Counted from the stretch's first letter, positions 7,449-17,842 are shown. The stretch: DNA of 51,412 bases from an uncultured Bacteroidales bacterium (GCA_902774275.1 CACYHN010000022.1:1-51412); one strand, 5' to 3'. Notes: generated from the sequence alone by a model not told the origin. Numbers and translations: made by a program.

Positions 7449-9263
7449 TTGAAAGGAAAAGAGGCATACGATAAAAGGCTAAAACTGATTGTTCAGAACC
7501 TGCCTGAAAAACCCGGATGCTATCAGTATCTGGATGAACAGGGTACAGTCATATATGTAGGCAAAGCCAAAAACCTTAAGCGGAGGGTCACATCATATTT
7601 TATAAAAGAGAATCAGACCGATAAGACCCGAATGCTGGTAAGCAAGATATCGGACCTTAAATATATAGTGGTAGAAACGGAGTGGGATGCATTCCTGCTT
7701 GAGAATAACCTGATAAAGAGGTATAAACCACGCTATAACATTCTTCTAAAGGATGACAAGACATATCCGTCAATCTGTATTACGCGTGAGGAGTATCCAC
7801 GGGTATTCAAGACAAGAAAAATAATACGTAACGGATCAGAGTATTATGGACCGTTCAGTCATACCGGAACTCTAAACGGCCTGTTACAGATTGTATCGCA
7901 AGCTTATAAAGTCAGGACATGCCGTCTGCCGCTTTCTGAGGAATCCATAAAAGCAGGTAAATTCAAAGAGTGTCTTGAATATCACATAAAAAACTGCCCG
8001 GCTCCATGCATGGGGCAAATTTCACGGTCGGAATATAACGCACAGATAGCAGAGATCCGGGAGATTCTGAAAGGTCGCAGCCAGGAACTGACTAAATCGA
8101 TGATGCAGGAGATGAAACATCTGGCATCAGAAATGCGATTTGAGGAGGCACAGGTTGTAAAAGAACGGTTCGATACTATCATGGAGTTCCGTGAAAAGAG
8201 CCGTGTGGTGGATACAGGCCTTGACAATGTAGATGTCTATAACATAGACAATGATGAGGATGTGGTATTTGTAAACTATCTGCATGTGGCAGGCGGTTGC
8301 ATAAACCAGGCTTTTACATTTGAGTATAAGCGAAAGATGGATGAATCCCTGGATGAGATGCTTATGCTGGCCATAGTGGAGATGCGCAGCCGTTATCATA
8401 GCACTGCACGTGAGATAATAGTTCCGTTTTTACCGGAAGCGGAAATAACCGGCGTTACGTGGACCGTACCTCAAAAAGGAGAAAAGAAAAAACTATTGGA
8501 ACTCTCTGCTCTTAATGTCAAGCAGTACCGGGCCGACCGCCTGAAACGCAGTGACAAGCTCAACCCTGAACAGAAACATGTACGCCTGATGAAAGAATTG
8601 GGCACACTGCTGGGAATGGAGAAAACACCGCTGCGCATAGAATGTTTTGACAACTCACATATATCAGGAACAGATGCCGTAGCCGCATGTGTTGTCTATG
8701 AAAATGGCAAACCTTCCCGAAAGGATTACCGCCTGTATAACATAAAGAGCGGCGCAGGAGGCGATGATTACGGCTCAATGTATGAGGTCATGATGCGCCG
8801 TTGGATGCGAGCCGTAGAGGAGGGTAGTGCCATGCCGGATCTGGTGATTGTGGATGGCGGAAAAGGACAGATGTCAATAGCAAAAGAGGTGATCGATAAC
8901 CTGAATATCAGCATAAACATAGCAGGTCTGGTCAAAAACGCACACCACAAGACATCAGGGCTTCTGTACGGATTCCCGCAGATGGAGGTGGGAGTCAAAC
9001 CTGACAGCGAACTGTTCCGCCTACTGGAGCAGATGCAGGATGAGGTTCACAGGGTAGCCATATCATTCCATAAAAAGAAGCGCAGCAAGCGCCAGACCCA
9101 CTCAGAACTTACTGACATAAAGGGTATTGGAGAGAATACAGCCACAGCTCTGATCAAGAAGTTCAAGAGCGTGAAGAGGATTTCAGAAGCAAATCTGGAG
9201 GAACTTTCAAATGAGATAGGAAAAGCCAAGGCAGAAACAGTATATAATTGGTTTCATAAATGA
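7449..9263 (+). CDS. uvrC: Excinuclease ABC subunit C
   Basis: A 604-residue UvrC that starts with TTG immediately after the apt stop codon, implying translational coupling; no better ATG lies nearby. Domains in order: GIY-YIG nuclease (about 15-95, with GCYQYL and VIYVGKAKNLKRR) for the 3' incision; a cysteine-containing linker (about 155-190); a UVR motif for UvrB contact (about 215-245); an RNase H-like nuclease (about 400-540, starting IECFDNSHISG) for the 5' incision; and C-terminal helix-hairpin-helix (DIKGIGENTATALIKKF). It acts with UvrAB in nucleotide excision repair. The gene ends in a four-base overlap with dtd. Confidence 0.97.
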   Translation: MKGKEAYDKRLKLIVQNLPEKPGCYQYLDEQGTVIYVGKAKNLKRRVTSYFIKENQTDKTRMLVSKISDLKYIVVETEWDAFLLENNLIKRYKPRYNILLKDDKTYPSICITREEYPRVFKTRKIIRNGSEYYGPFSHTGTLNGLLQIVSQAYKVRTCRLPLSEESIKAGKFKECLEYHIKNCPAPCMGQISRSEYNAQIAEIREILKGRSQELTKSMMQEMKHLASEMRFEEAQVVKERFDTIMEFREKSRVVDTGLDNVDVYNIDNDEDVVFVNYLHVAGGCINQAFTFEYKRKMDESLDEMLMLAIVEMRSRYHSTAREIIVPFLPEAEITGVTWTVPQKGEKKKLLELSALNVKQYRADRLKRSDKLNPEQKHVRLMKELGTLLGMEKTPLRIECFDNSHISGTDAVAACVVYENGKPSRKDYRLYNIKSGAGGDDYGSMYEVMMRRWMRAVEEGSAMPDLVIVDGGKGQMSIAKEVIDNLNISINIAGLVKNAHHKTSGLLYGFPQMEVGVKPDSELFRLLEQMQDEVHRVAISFHKKKRSKRQTHSELTDIKGIGENTATALIKKFKSVKRISEANLEELSNEIGKAKAETVYNWFHK

Positions 9264-9712
9264 GAGCGGTATTACAAAGAGTAACTGAGGCCAGCGTAAA
9301 GGTGGACGGCAAGATTACAGGCGCAATAAAAGAGGGTCTGCTGATACTTGTAGGTGTAGAGGATGCGGATACACAGGAGGATATAGAGTGGCTCACAAAA
9401 AAGATTGCAGGATGCAGGATTTTCAATGATGAAAACGGCGTAATGAACCGATCGGTCATGGAAATAGGGGGTGGTCTGCTTGCAGTAAGCCAGTTCACTC
9501 TCATGGCCAGCACAAAAAAAGGAAACAGACCCTCATACATAAGGGCATCAAAAGGACCTGTTGCAGAACCTATGTATGAAAAGTTCTGTCAAACACTTGA
9601 AAAAGAGTCGGGAATTAAGGTTGAAAAAGGTATCTTTGGAGCTGATATGAAGGTTTCGTTGCTAAATGACGGCCCTGTAACGATTATAATGGATACAAAA
9701 AACAAGGAATAA
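9260..9712 (+). CDS. dtd: D-aminoacyl-tRNA deacylase
   Basis: A 150-residue protein of standard length. It carries the two family signatures: SQFTLMAST (about 74-82), and NDGPVTIIMDT near the C-terminus, which holds the Gly-cisPro motif forming the chiral filter at the dimer interface. It hydrolyses D-aminoacyl-tRNAs, and glycyl-tRNA-Ala, to keep D-amino acids out of proteins. Its ATG overlaps the uvrC stop (ATGA), and deoC follows after 3 bases, so it is an inner gene of the operon. Confidence 0.96.
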   Translation: MRAVLQRVTEASVKVDGKITGAIKEGLLILVGVEDADTQEDIEWLTKKIAGCRIFNDENGVMNRSVMEIGGGLLAVSQFTLMASTKKGNRPSYIRASKGPVAEPMYEKFCQTLEKESGIKVEKGIFGADMKVSLLNDGPVTIIMDTKNKE

Positions 9713-9715
9713 ATA

Positions 9716-10624
9716 ATGGAAATCTACGATGAAATGGAGGAACAGTCAGTAAATCAGCCAACTACTGACAAGTTCAATGAAGCTTTCAGCAAGTATAACA
9801 TGAAAGTTGATGCTGCATGGGTAAAAGCAACCGTTGAAAAAGCCAGAAAGGAGATTGCTGGGGTTCATGACAAGGAAACCCTCAAAAAGATCTACAGTTG
9901 CATAGACCTGACAACGCTCAAACCCACTGACAATGAAGATACTGTTCTTGCATTTGTTGAGAAAGTCAACCAGCTTGAGGACAAGTATCCTGATCTGCCG
10001 TCAGTTGCATCCATCTGCACCTGGCCGCTCTATGCAAAGACAGTAAGCAGTTCTCTAGAGGTAGAAAGCGTAAAAACATGCTGTGTATCAGGCGGTTTCC
10101 CTTCATCACAGACATTCTTTGAAGTCAAGATAGCTGAGACATCATTAGCCCTGCATGACGGAGCCGATGAGATAGACATAGTACAGAACGCCGGACATAT
10201 CCTTAACTCTGATTACGAGACCTTATCCGATGAGATTGATGAACTCAAGTCACTCTGTGCTGACAAGACACTCAAGGTTATACTTGAAACAGGTGCGCTG
10301 GGCTCACTTGACAATGTCAAGAAAGCTGCTCTTATAGCAATGTACTCCGGTGCTGATTTCATTAAGACCTCAACAGGAAAAGAAGTTCCTGGAGCAGATC
10401 CTGAGTCATTCTGCGTTATGTGCAAGACAGTAAGGGAATATGCCGATGAAACAGGCCGTACAATCGGAGTAAAGGCCGCGGGTGGCATCAGCACAGTAGA
10501 AGATGCCTTGCTCTACTGGACTATAGCAAAGATAGTTCTAGGAAAGGATTGGCTAAATAATACCCGTTTCCGCATTGGCGCAAGCCGGTTGGCAGACACC
10601 CTTTTACAGGAGATCATTGCCTGA
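9716..10624 (+). CDS. deoC: Deoxyribose-phosphate aldolase
   Basis: A 302-residue class I aldolase, longer than E. coli DeoC (259) by an N-terminal helical extension of about 45 residues, which is common in Bacteroidetes. The Schiff-base lysine is K217 in DFIKTSTGKEVPG, and GVKAAGGIST supplies the second conserved lysine. Other signatures are SICTWPLYAK near 99-108 and DEIDIVQNAGHI near 151-162. It cleaves 2-deoxyribose 5-phosphate to acetaldehyde and glyceraldehyde 3-phosphate in deoxynucleoside catabolism. It is the last gene of the apt-uvrC-dtd-deoC unit and converges on the polyprenyl synthase gene with 21 bases between them. Confidence 0.95.
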   Translation: MEIYDEMEEQSVNQPTTDKFNEAFSKYNMKVDAAWVKATVEKARKEIAGVHDKETLKKIYSCIDLTTLKPTDNEDTVLAFVEKVNQLEDKYPDLPSVASICTWPLYAKTVSSSLEVESVKTCCVSGGFPSSQTFFEVKIAETSLALHDGADEIDIVQNAGHILNSDYETLSDEIDELKSLCADKTLKVILETGALGSLDNVKKAALIAMYSGADFIKTSTGKEVPGADPESFCVMCKTVREYADETGRTIGVKAAGGISTVEDALLYWTIAKIVLGKDWLNNTRFRIGASRLADTLLQEIIA

Positions 10625-10645
10625 AATACAGATACTTAATTATTA

Positions 10646-11617
10646 TTACTTAGATCTATTGGTGATTAACTCCAGATAGGCAATAAATGCGCTACGGAGT
10701 TCAGGGGATATGAAAGCAGGCAGACCTTGGATTGCCTGCTTTTTCAGTTCCTCCATCTTGGATAGGGCATACTCTATTCCGCCATTGGAAACGGAGTATT
10801 CCGTAACCTCACGGATTTGATTCGGGGTAGCTTCAAGAGAACGTATGGCCCTGATGTGATTTGACCAATCCAAATCACTGTGAGTCAGTGCATAAATAGC
10901 TGGTAGTGTGAACTTTCCCTCTTTAAGGTCGTTGCCTGAGGGTTTACCGGTCTCGCTGCTGTCATGATAATCAAGTATATCATCCATTATCTGGAAACAG
11001 AGTCCAGCCACATGACCGAACTGTCTGAAAGCATTGATCTCCTGTTCCGATGCTCCGCTCAATAGGGCAGAAAGTGATGTGCATGAAGAGAACAGGATTG
11101 CCGTCTTCTTGGATATGATATCAAAGTAAAGGTCTTCAGAAAGGGTAGTTTCATCAAGGGCGTTCAACTGGGTGATTTCACCCTCAGACAAGGTTCCTAT
11201 AAGTGTGGAAAGTGCATCTACACTCTTTACATTGGCTGTTGCTGTAATCTGACGAAGTGCCATGGAAACGATATAGTCACCCAGAAGTACAGCCATTTTA
11301 TTATCATAGACCGCATTAGCTGATTTCTTGCCACGACGCTTGTCACTTTCATCAACAACATCATCATGGATAAGACTACCCTGATGCAGAAGCTCTACAG
11401 CCGAAGCCAGATGATAAGTGCTGTCACTGACATTTTCATAACACTTGGCCACAAGCAATACAAGTATGGGACGCATAAGTTTCCCTTTGCGTTCAAGCAG
11501 GAATTTGAGCAAGAGGTCAACACCGGGATTAGACGATGTAAACAACCGGGAGTATCTTTTTGAGAACTCCTGAAATTCCAACTCAATAGGAGCACATATC
11601 TGCTTTCTAAGATCCAT
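10646..11617 (-). CDS. ispB: Polyprenyl (octaprenyl-type) diphosphate synthase
   Basis: A 323-residue trans-isoprenyl diphosphate synthase. The first aspartate-rich motif is HDDVVDESDKRRG (about 89-101) and the second is MDDILDYHD (about 213-221), both needed to bind magnesium diphosphate. GKLMRP (about 50-55) is the usual IPP-binding region. It lengthens allylic diphosphates with IPP to make the side chain of menaquinone. The exact chain length cannot be told from sequence, so the gene symbol is provisional. It is divergent from polA, with 73 bases between the starts. Confidence 0.88.
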   Translation of the reverse strand: MDLRKQICAPIELEFQEFSKRYSRLFTSSNPGVDLLLKFLLERKGKLMRPILVLLVAKCYENVSDSTYHLASAVELLHQGSLIHDDVVDESDKRRGKKSANAVYDNKMAVLLGDYIVSMALRQITATANVKSVDALSTLIGTLSEGEITQLNALDETTLSEDLYFDIISKKTAILFSSCTSLSALLSGASEQEINAFRQFGHVAGLCFQIMDDILDYHDSSETGKPSGNDLKEGKFTLPAIYALTHSDLDWSNHIRAIRSLEATPNQIREVTEYSVSNGGIEYALSKMEELKKQAIQGLPAFISPELRSAFIAYLELITNRSK

Positions 11618-11625
11618 ACCGGCCG

Positions 11626-11633
11626 CAAAATTA
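11626..11633 (-). promoter_or_regulatory. Candidate promoter -7 element for the polyprenyl synthase
   Basis: Reads TAATTTTG on the minus strand (TAnnTTTG), 8 bases before the start codon. No clear -33 element. Confidence 0.35.
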
Positions 11634-11663
11634 GCAATAAATGTCCGTTTAGAGAAAAATTTG

Positions 11664-11671
11664 TACTTTTA
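11664..11671 (+). promoter_or_regulatory. Candidate promoter -7 element for polA
   Basis: TACTTTTA differs from TAnnTTTG only at the last base and lies 19 bases before the polA ATG at 11691. No -33 element is clear. Confidence 0.3.
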
Positions 11672-11690
11672 CGTATCAATACATATCTAT

Positions 11691-14525
11691 ATGGAGAAAT
11701 TGTTCCTGCTTGATGCCTACGCACTGATATACAGAGCATATTATGCTTTTCTCAAGGCTCCCAGAATCAATTCCAAGGGGTTCAACACATCGGCCGTACT
11801 GGGTTTTGTGAATACACTTGAGGATATCCTTAACAATGAGAAACCTACCCATATAGGCGTAGCTTTTGATCCCAAGGGCGGTACATTCCGTCATGAATTG
11901 TACAAAGAATACAAGGCACAGCGTGAGGAGACTCCTGAAGTAATACGTGAGTCTGTTCCTTTGATCAAACAGATACTTGAGGCATACCGTATTCCTATAC
12001 TGGAAGTACCCGGTTTTGAGGCTGATGATGTGATAGGAACACTTTCCAGAAAAGCTGATGAAAAGGGCATAACCACATATATGATGACTCCTGACAAAGA
12101 TTACTGTCAGTTAGTTACGGAGAGGGCGCTTATATACCGCCCCAGATATGGAAACAACGGTTATGAGATAATGGGACCTGCCCAGGTAATGGAGAAATAC
12201 GGACTGCAGAACACCGGCCAGGTTATTGATATGCTTGGCCTGATGGGTGACAGTTCTGACAATATCCCGGGTTGTCCAGGTATCGGAGAGAAAACAGCCG
12301 TCAAACTTATAAATGATTTTGGCGGAATAGACGGACTGCTTGCCAATACCGATAAGCTTAAAGGCGCACTCAAGGAAAAAGTTGAGGGCAATGTAGATCA
12401 GATAAAATTCAGCCGTCTTCTTGCAACCATCAGAACCGATGTCCCCATTGATCTCAATATGGAATCCTTGAAATTTGAAGGACCCGATGAACAGAAACTG
12501 TTCTCAATTTTTGAAGACCTGGAGTTCCGCACCCTGATGAACCGTTTCAGATCCAGGCAAACTGCCCCCACACTTTTCCCGGAGACAGCAGCCCAACCTG
12601 AACAACCTGAACCGGCCACCCCGTCCAAACCAGCCAAAAATGACGGTTTTCATGGCGATCTCTTTGATATATTTCAGCCTGAGATACAGCCTGCTGAGGA
12701 ATTTTCAAATCTGGCGGACATAAAATCCGTGCAACACAGTTACTATCTTATTGAGACTGAAAAAGATGCTGAAACATTAGCCCATAAAATGGCTGCACAG
12801 GATTTCTTCTGTTTTGATACTGAAACCACCGGAACCAACCCCATAGCAGCAGAAATAGTAGGTTTGAGCATCGCACTACGGGAACATGAGGCCTGGTACA
12901 TAGCGATGCCTCGGGAGCGGGAAGGTAAGCAGCGAATGCTTGAGATTTTCCGTTCCGTTTTTGAAAATCCGTCATCGCTCAAGATTGGTCAGAACATAAA
13001 ATATGACATACTGGTTTTGGGTAACTATGGCATCAGCGTTGAAGGTCCTATGTTTGACACCATGATAGCCCATTATCTCCTGCAGCCGGAGCTTCATCAC
13101 AACATGGACTATCTGGCCGAAATATATCTTCATTACAAAACCATTCATATAGAAGAGCTGATAGGGGAGAAAGGCAGGAACCAACGTAATATGGCTGACC
13201 TTAATCCGTCTGCCGTTTATGAATATGCATGTGAGGATGCAGATATCACCCTGCAGCTTAAGTCCATTCTTGAAAAGGAACTGGAAAAAGACGGCACCAC
13301 ACCACTGTTCCGTGATGTTGAAATGCCGCTGGTCAGTGTACTGGCGTATATGGAACGAAACGGTGCAATGATTGACCCTACTGCTTTGGCTGAGACATCC
13401 AAGCTCTTTACCGAGAGGATGAAAGCTCTTGAGGGTGAGATATTTCAGGAGGCGGGAGGTGAGCCGTTCAACATCCTTTCACCCAAACAGGTAGGTGATA
13501 TTCTGTTTGACCGCATGAAGATTGTGGATAAGCCCAAGAAAACCAAGACCGGACAGTACGTAACATCAGAGGATGTACTTGAGTCACTCCGTGCAGACCA
13601 TAAGATTGTGGACCTTATACTCAAGTACCGTGGTCTTAAGAAACTGTTAGGTACATATATCGATGCACTGCCGCAACTGGTCAACCCGGTTACAGGTAAA
13701 ATACACACCTCATATAACCAGACTGTTACAGCCACAGGACGCTTGAGTTCAAGCAACCCTAACCTCCAGAACATACCTATACGCGATGAAGACGGCAAAG
13801 AGGTTCGTAAAGCCTTCATTCCGGAGCCAGGCTGCAAGTTCTTCTCGGCCGATTATTCACAGATAGAACTCCGTATCATGGCTCACCTTAGCCAGGATCA
13901 GAACATGATTGATGACTTCCGTCAGGGACACGATATCCATGCGGCCACAGCAGCCAAGGTATTCCATAAATCCATCAATGAAGTAACCAAGAGTGAACGC
14001 AGTAAAGCCAAGACAGCCAACTTTGGTATCATATATGGTATATCGGCCTTTGGTCTGGCACAACGTATGGGTGTAAGCCGCACTGAAGCCAAGGATTTGA
14101 TTGAAAACTATTTCAAGACATATAGCGGAATAAAGAACTATATGGATCATGCCATAGAGGATGCCCGTGCCAAAGGTTATATCGAGACTATACTCAAGCG
14201 CAAACGCTATCTACCCGATATAAATTCACACAACGCTACTGTACGTGGATTTGCAGAGCGCAATGCCATAAACGCTCCTATCCAAGGTAGCGCTGCTGAT
14301 ATTATCAAAATAGCTATGATAGCTATATACCGCCGATTCAAGAGTGAGAACATAAGATCAACCATGATCCTGCAGGTTCATGATGAACTCAATTTCAATG
14401 TTGTTCCAGGGGAAGAAGAAAAGGTAGAAAGAATCGTGATAGAAGAGATGCAGAAAGCATGGCCTATGTCAGTTCCGCTGGTAGCAGATTCAGGCTGGGG
14501 AACTAACTGGCTTGAGGCACATTAA
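11691..14525 (+). CDS. polA: DNA polymerase I
   Basis: The start at 11691 gives 944 residues beginning MEKLFLLDAYALIYRAYYAF, the conserved Bacteroidetes PolA N-terminus; upstream codons do not fit. Domains in order: 5'-3' flap exonuclease (about 1-300, with FEADDVIGT and the helix-hairpin-helix GCPGIGEKTA); 3'-5' exonuclease (about 355-540, with intact FDTETTGTNP, so proofreading is probably active); polymerase (about 560-944, with motif A SADYSQIELR, motif B SKAKTANFGIIYG and motif C LQVHDEL). A proline-rich linker joins the first two. It fills gaps in repair and processes Okazaki fragments. Its last four bases overlap the trmH-like gene on the other strand. Confidence 0.97.
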   Translation: MEKLFLLDAYALIYRAYYAFLKAPRINSKGFNTSAVLGFVNTLEDILNNEKPTHIGVAFDPKGGTFRHELYKEYKAQREETPEVIRESVPLIKQILEAYRIPILEVPGFEADDVIGTLSRKADEKGITTYMMTPDKDYCQLVTERALIYRPRYGNNGYEIMGPAQVMEKYGLQNTGQVIDMLGLMGDSSDNIPGCPGIGEKTAVKLINDFGGIDGLLANTDKLKGALKEKVEGNVDQIKFSRLLATIRTDVPIDLNMESLKFEGPDEQKLFSIFEDLEFRTLMNRFRSRQTAPTLFPETAAQPEQPEPATPSKPAKNDGFHGDLFDIFQPEIQPAEEFSNLADIKSVQHSYYLIETEKDAETLAHKMAAQDFFCFDTETTGTNPIAAEIVGLSIALREHEAWYIAMPREREGKQRMLEIFRSVFENPSSLKIGQNIKYDILVLGNYGISVEGPMFDTMIAHYLLQPELHHNMDYLAEIYLHYKTIHIEELIGEKGRNQRNMADLNPSAVYEYACEDADITLQLKSILEKELEKDGTTPLFRDVEMPLVSVLAYMERNGAMIDPTALAETSKLFTERMKALEGEIFQEAGGEPFNILSPKQVGDILFDRMKIVDKPKKTKTGQYVTSEDVLESLRADHKIVDLILKYRGLKKLLGTYIDALPQLVNPVTGKIHTSYNQTVTATGRLSSSNPNLQNIPIRDEDGKEVRKAFIPEPGCKFFSADYSQIELRIMAHLSQDQNMIDDFRQGHDIHAATAAKVFHKSINEVTKSERSKAKTANFGIIYGISAFGLAQRMGVSRTEAKDLIENYFKTYSGIKNYMDHAIEDARAKGYIETILKRKRYLPDINSHNATVRGFAERNAINAPIQGSAADIIKIAMIAIYRRFKSENIRSTMILQVHDELNFNVVPGEEEKVERIVIEEMQKAWPMSVPLVADSGWGTNWLEAH

Positions 14526-15064
14526 AAAATATCCTTAAACTGCCTGGCAAACTCCCAGATTACAAGACCTGCACTCACTGATACGTTCAGTGAGTGTTTT
14601 GTTCCGTATTGTGGTATTTCAAGTGAAAAGTTACAGAGGTTAACAACATTCTGATTAACCCCTTTTACCTCATTGCCTAATACAAGTGCATATCTTCTGC
14701 TCTTATCAACAACAAGATTATCCAGCTTAATGCTATCTTCAACCTGCTCTACTGCAACGGTTATATAACCTTTTTCATTAAGCTCTTTGACAACACTGGC
14801 ACAATCTTTTGAGTAAGACCACTCAACACTCTCCTCAGCACCTAATGCTGTTTTATGAATTTCTACCAGACAGTTATCAGGAGTAGCGGTTATACCGCAT
14901 AATATGATTTTTTCCACTCTGAAAGCATCGGATGTACGGAATACAGAACCTACGTTATACAGGCTGCGTACATCATCAAGTATCACAGTAATAGGCAGTT
15001 TAGTACTGTTTTTGAATTCTTCAGCATTAATTCTGCCAAGTTCCGTAACATTAAGCTTTCTCAT
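14522..15064 (-). CDS. TrmH/SpoU family RNA 2'-O-methyltransferase
   Basis: A 180-residue SPOUT-fold methyltransferase. The knot-forming signatures are present: VILDDVRSLYNVGSVFRTSDAF near 28-49 (the N-x-G-x-x-x-R motif), LVLGNEVKGVNQ near 127-138, and SLNVSVSAGLVIWEFAR at the C-terminus. It transfers a methyl group from SAM to a ribose 2'-OH in tRNA or rRNA; which nucleotide cannot be told, and the short length lacks the extra RNA-binding domain of RlmB. The start lies at the edge of the AT-rich gene-free stretch 15065-15505, which would hold its promoter. Confidence 0.88.
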   Translation of the reverse strand: MRKLNVTELGRINAEEFKNSTKLPITVILDDVRSLYNVGSVFRTSDAFRVEKIILCGITATPDNCLVEIHKTALGAEESVEWSYSKDCASVVKELNEKGYITVAVEQVEDSIKLDNLVVDKSRRYALVLGNEVKGVNQNVVNLCNFSLEIPQYGTKHSLNVSVSAGLVIWEFARQFKDIF

Positions 15065-15505
15065 AGAAACAACTGTTATTTGCGGTGTAAAATTAGTTCA
15101 TTTTATCATTATTCCTGTTCATAACAGTATTAATTGGTGTTGATAAAAATGAAGTAAAAAAGGGTTTTAAAATTTGGATATTGGAATAAATGATTGACTT
15201 GGAAAAATAATCGTAACTAAGCTGTCAATAACCATATTTTTTCTGTTTTTTTTTCAAACCGGAAATAAACAGACAACTATTGGAAATAAACTGTCTTATT
15301 ACGATGAAAACTTTATAAACTGATTGTTTATAATTACATATAATATTGAAAAACAGGTAATTGAATTGTAGATAAACTTGTTTATAACCTGTTATCAGAA
15401 GTGAAGAAATAAAAAGCTGTAAAACTGAAGAAAGATATCAACAGTTTCAACACCCTTAATACATCAAATAATCATTTAAGATAAAAAAATAACATAAGTA
15501 TATAT
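15065..15505. other. oriC: AT-rich gene-free stretch with a DnaA-box-like cluster, candidate oriC
   Basis: There is no coding potential over 441 bases. Five sites read TGTNNATAA, the inverse of the DnaA box form TTATNNACA, all on the same strand: 15116-15124, 15138-15146, 15223-15231, 15325-15333 and 15379-15387. The second is TTATCAACA on the minus strand, one base from TTATCCACA. None is found in the opposite direction. The stretch also has direct repeats GGAAATAAAC (15261-15270 and 15282-15291) and very AT-rich runs that could melt. A perfect parS lies 8.2 kb to the left. No dnaA gene is here, so the call is inference. Confidence 0.45.
15352..15393 (-). terminator. Weak hairpin downstream of the PorZ-like gene
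   Basis: AACAGGT (15352-15358) and ACCTGTT (15387-15393) are inverse. On the minus strand the stem is followed by a short T run. The loop is long (28 bases) and the site is over 100 bases past the stop codon, so this is only a possible terminator. It overlaps the DnaA-box-like cluster. Confidence 0.25.
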
Positions 15506-17842
15506 TTATCTTATGACAGTGATTGATGCAGTTTCACTCTTATTGTTTTCTGAATTCGTTATAACGGCATGATAGACGCCGGAAGGAACAGGGTGTCCAT
15601 TGAAATCATTCAGATTCCAACTATATGAACCTCCGTTTGATGTTCCTTGATTGATAAGTTTACCTGAATTGCTTGTAATCCGGATTGTACTTTCTGAAGT
15701 AAGTCCTGTAATGGTTACATATCCGTCAAAATCAGGTTTTACAGGATTAGGATAAACAAGAATATTTGATTTTGAGAGAGTTTCTTCAGGGTCACGGGCC
15801 TGACCACCATATTCAACAAGACCAAGGCTTGTACCAAAGAAAACAGAGCCGTTTTGCCCATCTTCCGTAATGCTTAATATATTATTGGATGGTAATGGAC
15901 TATTGCTGACTGTAAAGTGTTCCAATGTCTCAGTTCCATCAGCACTCATAAAGAAAACTCCATTATTGGAAGTACCTATCCATTTACGGTTTCCCTGATC
16001 TATGTAAATAGCCGTGATTGGTACTCCGCTCAGTAGATAATCAGCTAAATCAGAACCATCATTGCGTGGTATTTTGACTCTTTCAAAAACGGGGTCAGGA
16101 TTTGAAATAAAGTTATCGGGATCTTTTAAAATAAATATACCTTTATCTGTTCCTATCCACATCTGACCTTCTAAATCAAATTCATAACAGTAAACTTCAT
16201 ATATCTCTTCTGTAGTTCCATCTTGATTTTTGAAGTATGAACTTGAAAAACGTACAATATCGTCTCTGTTATCTTTTAAAGTTGATTTGGTATCAATACA
16301 AAAAATTCCCGGTAAATATCTGGATGAATTGAGCCAAATATGTCCTTTTTTATCGAATCTTAGTTGCTTAAAAGTAGGTAAACCTTCCAATTCATCATAA
16401 TATAGACTGAACCAGTTTCCATTAGGTTCCAATACTCTTATTATTGTATCAATCTCATTATTAGCCATCCAAAGATTTCCTTTGCTGTCAAATTGTAAGG
16501 CACTGATACGGACGTAATTGTTTTTGTTTTTTTCGTTGTCATTAATGATGCTTTTCAGGGCGCTGTTATTCCATGAATGAAGTTTATAAAACTTATTATC
16601 TCTGAATTCATAAAGGCCTTGTCCGGTAGAACCTACAAATATGTGGTTTTTATCAAAAGGATCTTGTGCAGCTTCTGTCAGATTTACGTATTTAAGACCT
16701 GTTTTGACTGATAAATCATCTTCAAGGTAACTCCACTTGTCATTTTCATAAATCATGACTGTTCCGGGATATTCTGTATTTGATTTGTAAATGATATCAT
16801 GACATCCGCCTACAATAAGAAGCCTTCCCGGTTCAGGCCATGATACGGAATGATAAAGGTTTCTGAGTGGACTGTTGGGTTTAATACCTTTACTTATTGC
16901 TACTAAACCGTTTTCTTCAGTCAATCTGTATTGACATAAACCTTCAATTCCTTGAGAAAGCCACCATATATCCTTATCAATTATAAGACTGTTGACAGTA
17001 TTCTTGAATGAATAATCCGTATAGTCTTTATAGTCAGAATATATTGAAACGATAGAATCGTGTATCAGTGCCAGTTTATTATCGGATAAATATGATATGG
17101 CGTTTACTTTAGTTGTTATTTGAAATAATCCTCCATTATTTTTATTTATAGTCCACACCTTATAGTCATAGGAACGTCCAGATAATTTACCGTCAAATTC
17201 AAATAAATCAATGAATTTTATATTTCTGAGCATTTTCCATTTACTGAAATCCAAAAGATTATCATCAATGTGACCTAAGTAAATACCTTTATCTGTTCCA
17301 CAGAATAGAGAATCATTTATTAAAACACAGGAGTTTACTGAAGATTCAAAACGGTATGTATTCTTTATTTCTCTGCGTTTTATATCAAAGACTACGAGTC
17401 CAATATTTGTGGAAATGTAAGCTAAATTATCCACAATTTTCAGCTCGTTCACCACAACGCTTCCGATATTGTTGTTTTTGAGATCAGTACAGTTATATAT
17501 GGTTTCATTGCTGTAAAGTATATCAATGTTACCGTTTGAATATGCAAGCACAACGGCATTTTCAGTTTTACAGAAACCTATTGCCGCTATATCGGCATCG
17601 CTTAAACCACCTGTTTTGTCAATGGTATAGACGGAATTGTCTGAAGGATCATAATAATAGACGGCACCTTCACTCAGGACCATTATCTTACCGAATGCCT
17701 TAATTGAAAATGTTGCGTTGTTATATGCAGGATGAGCTCTCCAGGTACCAACAGGGATACCTGCCTTAACCTTATTAAAAGGCAAAAGAACCGTTATCGC
17801 AATGAGTGCGGTAACGATTCCTCTTGTCAAATTTTTTATCAT
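15506..17842 (-). CDS. porZ: PorZ-like two-propeller protein with type A sorting-like C-terminal domain
   Basis: A 778-residue exported protein with a signal peptide at about 1-27 and a mature start [16 protein letters not shown]. It has two stretches of beta-propeller blades (about 30-370 and 375-690; repeats such as [52 protein letters not shown]). The C-terminus (about 695-778) looks like a type A sorting domain, with NILVYPNPV and a PSGVYHAVI segment. Length and plan match P. gingivalis PorZ (776 residues), an attachment-complex protein of the type IX secretion system. No other T9SS gene is in the window, so the symbol is provisional. It is the last gene of leuS-rdgB-porZ, and overlaps rdgB by four bases. 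Confidence 0.7.
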   Translation of the reverse strand: MIKNLTRGIVTALIAITVLLPFNKVKAGIPVGTWRAHPAYNNATFSIKAFGKIMVLSEGAVYYYDPSDNSVYTIDKTGGLSDADIAAIGFCKTENAVVLAYSNGNIDILYSNETIYNCTDLKNNNIGSVVVNELKIVDNLAYISTNIGLVVFDIKRREIKNTYRFESSVNSCVLINDSLFCGTDKGIYLGHIDDNLLDFSKWKMLRNIKFIDLFEFDGKLSGRSYDYKVWTINKNNGGLFQITTKVNAISYLSDNKLALIHDSIVSIYSDYKDYTDYSFKNTVNSLIIDKDIWWLSQGIEGLCQYRLTEENGLVAISKGIKPNSPLRNLYHSVSWPEPGRLLIVGGCHDIIYKSNTEYPGTVMIYENDKWSYLEDDLSVKTGLKYVNLTEAAQDPFDKNHIFVGSTGQGLYEFRDNKFYKLHSWNNSALKSIINDNEKNKNNYVRISALQFDSKGNLWMANNEIDTIIRVLEPNGNWFSLYYDELEGLPTFKQLRFDKKGHIWLNSSRYLPGIFCIDTKSTLKDNRDDIVRFSSSYFKNQDGTTEEIYEVYCYEFDLEGQMWIGTDKGIFILKDPDNFISNPDPVFERVKIPRNDGSDLADYLLSGVPITAIYIDQGNRKWIGTSNNGVFFMSADGTETLEHFTVSNSPLPSNNILSITEDGQNGSVFFGTSLGLVEYGGQARDPEETLSKSNILVYPNPVKPDFDGYVTITGLTSESTIRITSNSGKLINQGTSNGGSYSWNLNDFNGHPVPSGVYHAVITNSENNKSETASITVIR

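Noticed and set aside
10625-10645. Terminator between deoC and the polyprenyl synthase
   Set aside because: The 21-base gap has no inverted repeat.
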